Made by a program: the position numbers and the translations under genes
Shown: in pieces, positions 5,717 through 7,500 of the stretch
How positions within the stretch are numbered: the first letter of the stretch is position 1
How the letters are laid out: each line of letters opens with the position of its first letter
Origin: Candidatus Electrothrix marina
Lineage (GTDB): Bacteria > Desulfobacterota > Desulfobulbia > Desulfobulbales > Desulfobulbaceae
Assembly: GCA_004028495.1 (NCBI GenBank)
Contig: MTKS01000002.1
Span: 1-7,500, forward strand
DNA: 7,500 nucleotides
Reading direction: 5' to 3'
The notes under the pieces: model-generated
Told to the model about the DNA's origin: nothing
Seen by the model: only the letters and a program-made list of their open reading frames with translations
Databases searched by the model: none

Positions 5717-7120
5717 TCAGGCGAGTGCTTGGCGCAGGCCTTTGGTGATCAGGTGCAGTTCATCCGACCTGACTGTCCGCATATCAAGGAGGAGACGATC
5801 ATTCTCGACTCTGCCGATAACAGGGATATCCAGTTTACGCAGTTTTTCTTCAAGGTGATTGATTTTCATAGACAGGGGTCGGAGAACAACGGCTTTGCTG
5901 GGGAGATTCTGCTCCGGCATGGCTCCGCCCCCGACCCGGGACATAACCTCCGCAATCTGAACGGTGCAGCATGTGCTGATACCCTTTTCCAGAACTTCCG
6001 CAAGCTGTTCAGCCTTGTGCTGAATTACTTCTATGGGCGTGGAGATCATGTTCAGAGTCGGTATACGTTCAAAGACCGTTTGCGGCTCCTGATAGAGTCG
6101 GAGAGTCGATTCCAGGGCGGACAGGGTGAATTTATCAATACGCAGGGCCCTGTTCAGGGGGTTTTTTTTAATGTGCTCGATAATATCTCTGCTGCCGAGG
6201 ATGATTCCGGCCTGAGGGCCGCCGAGCAGCTTGTCGCCGCTGAAGGTGATCACGTCCATGCCGGATGCCACCGCCTCCTGCACTGTGGGTTCTTTTTTGA
6301 GGCCGTAGGGGCTCAGGTCGATCAGGCAGCCCGACCCCAAGTCCTCCATCACAGGGATCCGGTGTTTTTTACCCAGGCCCGCCAGTTCCTTATTACTTAC
6401 CTCACTGGTAAAGCCGATGATGCAGTAATTGCTGGTATGCACTTTAAGCAGGAGCCCGGTGTTCGGGGTGATTGCATTGCGATAATCTTTGAGGTGGGTT
6501 CTGTTGGTTGCCCCGATCTCAATCAGTTCAGCTCCGCTGCGTGCCATAACATCGGGTATTCGGAAGGACCCGCCTATCTCCACAAGTTGCCCGCGTGAAA
6601 CAATGACTTCTTTTTCGCGAGCAAGGGTATCAAGAGCGATGAGCACGGCTGCCGCGTTATTATTCACAACAAGGGCGGCTTCCGCTCCGGTGAGTTCGCA
6701 GAGGAGTTCCTCGACCAGCGAGTACCGACTTCCTCTTTTGCCCGTTGCCAGGTCAAACTCCAAGTTGGAGTAGTTGCCGGATGTCTCTGAAAGTTGGCTC
6801 AGGACATCTCCGGGCAGCACTGATCGCCCAAGGTTTGTATGTATAATAACACCGGTTCCGTTAATAACCCTTCGAAAGGCCGGCTGATCAAGTTCTCTGA
6901 TCTTGAGTTGTATCTTTTCAAGCAGGACGGACAGTTCCAAGTCGCTTGGTTCGACTTTATGTCCTTCCAGCACTCTTCGGCGTTGATTATCGAGTACAAC
7001 CCGGACCCCTTTTTTCAGAAGCATTAAGGGGATATTTTCAAATTCGGAATTTTGCAGCAGGGCAAGGAGGAAGTCGTCAACACTTGGTATGAGGCGCAAT
7101 ATGTTTTGCATATGAGTCAT
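5717..7120 (-). CDS. selA: L-seryl-tRNA(Sec) selenium transferase SelA
   Basis: SelA is a PLP-dependent cytoplasmic enzyme, a large ring-shaped oligomer in E. coli. It converts seryl-tRNA(Sec) to selenocysteinyl-tRNA(Sec) using selenophosphate from SelD. The 467 residues match the usual ~463. Seen in order: an N-terminal tRNA-contact segment with LIPSVDDFLLAL (10-21), VINGTGVIIHTNLGRS (85-100), VVNNNAAAVLIAL (151-163), SRGQLVEIGGSFRIP (175-189), the PLP lysine K297 in TFSGDKLLGGPQAG (292-305), and GGGAMPEQNLPS (397-408). All key motifs are intact. ATG 7120 is used. Met4 (7111) is an alternative, and neither has a clear Shine-Dalgarno, suggesting modest translation or a leaderless/structured start. 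The frame upstream is open to a TAA but lacks a start. selB, selC and selD are not in the window. The next gene on the strand begins 114 bases downstream; that gap holds only its ribosome binding site and a non-preferred TTG start. Confidence 0.96.
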   Translation of the reverse strand: MTHMQNILRLIPSVDDFLLALLQNSEFENIPLMLLKKGVRVVLDNQRRRVLEGHKVEPSDLELSVLLEKIQLKIRELDQPAFRRVINGTGVIIHTNLGRSVLPGDVLSQLSETSGNYSNLEFDLATGKRGSRYSLVEELLCELTGAEAALVVNNNAAAVLIALDTLAREKEVIVSRGQLVEIGGSFRIPDVMARSGAELIEIGATNRTHLKDYRNAITPNTGLLLKVHTSNYCIIGFTSEVSNKELAGLGKKHRIPVMEDLGSGCLIDLSPYGLKKEPTVQEAVASGMDVITFSGDKLLGGPQAGIILGSRDIIEHIKKNPLNRALRIDKFTLSALESTLRLYQEPQTVFERIPTLNMISTPIEVIQHKAEQLAEVLEKGISTCCTVQIAEVMSRVGGGAMPEQNLPSKAVVLRPLSMKINHLEEKLRKLDIPVIGRVENDRLLLDMRTVRSDELHLITKGLRQALA

Positions 7121-7189
7121 GTGAATCAGCAGAGGTTTCCGGCAAACAGACAGAAAACGGTTATGGAAAGTGAGCGTTACCAGCGCATC

Positions 7190-7219
7190 ATGTTACGATA
7201 TTTGATGATCGCAAGGCAA
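7190..7219 (-). promoter_or_regulatory. Weak candidate selA promoter
   Basis: On the minus strand TTGCCT (7219-7214) precedes TAACAT (7195-7190) by 18 bases, each box differing from consensus at two positions. A transcript would have a leader of about 60 bases before the selA ATG. Several other weak pairings exist in this AT-rich DNA, so this is only the best-looking one. Confidence 0.25.
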
Positions 7220-7297
7220 TGAGAAAATATAACTAGCTAACTTTTTATGATAGTTACTCTGTCAGAAGAAAAAAGCGACAGGGCTGAAATTTTAATC

Positions 7298-7326
7298 TTG
7301 ACTGATCGGGGGGAATTCAGTATATT
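7298..7326 (+). promoter_or_regulatory. Strong sigma-70-type promoter, rightward
   Basis: TTGACT (7298-7303) matches the -35 consensus in five of six bases. It is followed by an optimal 17-base spacer and TATATT (7321-7326), a five-of-six -10 match. It is the best promoter visible in the window. It points away from selA, and the sequence after it carries no start codon in a lasting frame, so the product may be a non-coding RNA or a long leader for a gene beyond the window. Confidence 0.55.
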
Positions 7327-7327
7327 C

Positions 7328-7500
7328 GCCGCTCGTTGCTTGTGACTGACGAAGTGCATCACGGAGCGGCAAAACAGTAAACGAGTAAAACGCAGTAACG
7401 AAAACTTTCCTGTTTACTTTATAAATTGAACAGGTTATAGTGGCGGAAATCGCAACAGGAAATATTCCTGAAGCGTAAAAACGCTTCGGTAACGGAGCGG
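7328..7500 (+). ncRNA. Candidate structured RNA or long leader (partial)
   Basis: Beginning at the expected transcription start, the strand holds successive inverted repeats: GCCGCTC (7328-7334) with GAGCGGC (7364-7370), enclosing GTGA/TCAC (7342-7345, 7359-7362); AGTAAAC (7376-7382) with GTTTACT (7412-7418); CAGGAA (7456-7461) with TTCCTG (7465-7470); and GAAGCGT (7470-7476) with ACGCTTC (7481-7487) around AAAA. No ORF survives. It does not match tRNA, rRNA or any riboswitch core I recognise. The 3' end lies outside the window. Annotation as an RNA gene is inference from promoter plus structure. Confidence 0.3.

Larger units (their letters stand above)
7121..7500. other. Intergenic region, no supported protein gene
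   Basis: This 380-base stretch lies upstream of selA. All frames on both strands are broken by stops, and the longest readable pieces have no convincing start. 7121-7297 is AT-rich, with short dyads TAACTA/TAGTTA (7230-7235, 7251-7256) and CTGTC/GACAG (7259-7263, 7277-7281). 7298-7326 is a promoter candidate and 7328-7500 is hairpin-rich. A leftward selA promoter is expected in this interval. Confidence 0.6.

Noticed and set aside
5672..6598. 308-codon open frame on the plus strand
   Set aside because: It lies entirely antisense to selA, whose motifs are intact. Its translation shows no family signature and has the biased composition of a reverse-complement shadow.
7341..7379. Short GTG-initiated frame (V-T-D-E-V-H-H-G-A-A-K-Q)
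   Set aside because: It ends after 12 codons, has no ribosome binding site and overlaps the predicted stem-loop.

Overview
The window reads like the chromosome of a Gram-negative, anaerobe-type bacterium with type IV pili and selenoprotein synthesis. A deltaproteobacterial lineage (Desulfobacterota, for example Desulfobulbales) is my best guess. The basis is the gene set (PilT, SelA, a TPR protein with decayed GGDEF domains) and mixed GC content. This is inference from content, not a database match.

Layout. Positions 1-368 are an AT-rich intergenic region. A minus-strand gene may begin at its left edge (first 35 bases only). The region also holds a minus-strand promoter candidate, a short plus-strand ORF and several inverted repeats, including two interleaved ones at 227-277. 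Positions 369-1277 (+) encode RsmJ, a 16S rRNA guanine-N2 methyltransferase. It converges on pilT, and a perfect 12-bp hairpin covers its stop codon. Positions 1290-1372 (-) are a decayed second copy of the 3' end of pilT. Positions 1368-2453 (-) are intact pilT, the pilus retraction ATPase. Positions 2454-2687 are a G/C-tract-rich intergenic stretch with a hairpin. Positions 2688-3386 (-) encode a LOG-family (TIGR00730-like) nucleotide hydrolase. Positions 3398-5602 (-) encode a large protein with two GGDEF-like regions lacking catalytic signatures, followed by a TPR array. Positions 5717-7120 (-) encode SelA, which makes selenocysteinyl-tRNA. Positions 7121-7500 contain no gene I can support. 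They hold a well-formed sigma-70-type promoter pointing right, followed by hairpin-rich non-coding sequence that runs off the window.

How the genes may work together. selA, the GGDEF/TPR gene, the LOG gene and pilT all run on the minus strand. The GGDEF/TPR and LOG genes are tightly coupled: the downstream Shine-Dalgarno sequence overlaps the upstream stop codon. selA is 114 bases upstream of that pair and pilT 234 bases downstream, so a four-gene transcript is possible but not shown. The core functions (RsmJ, PilT, LOG, SelA) are conventional. The less ordinary items are the GGDEF/TPR protein, the pilT tail relic, and the promoter plus structured non-coding tract at the right edge. I found no CRISPR array, insertion sequence, tRNA or rRNA.
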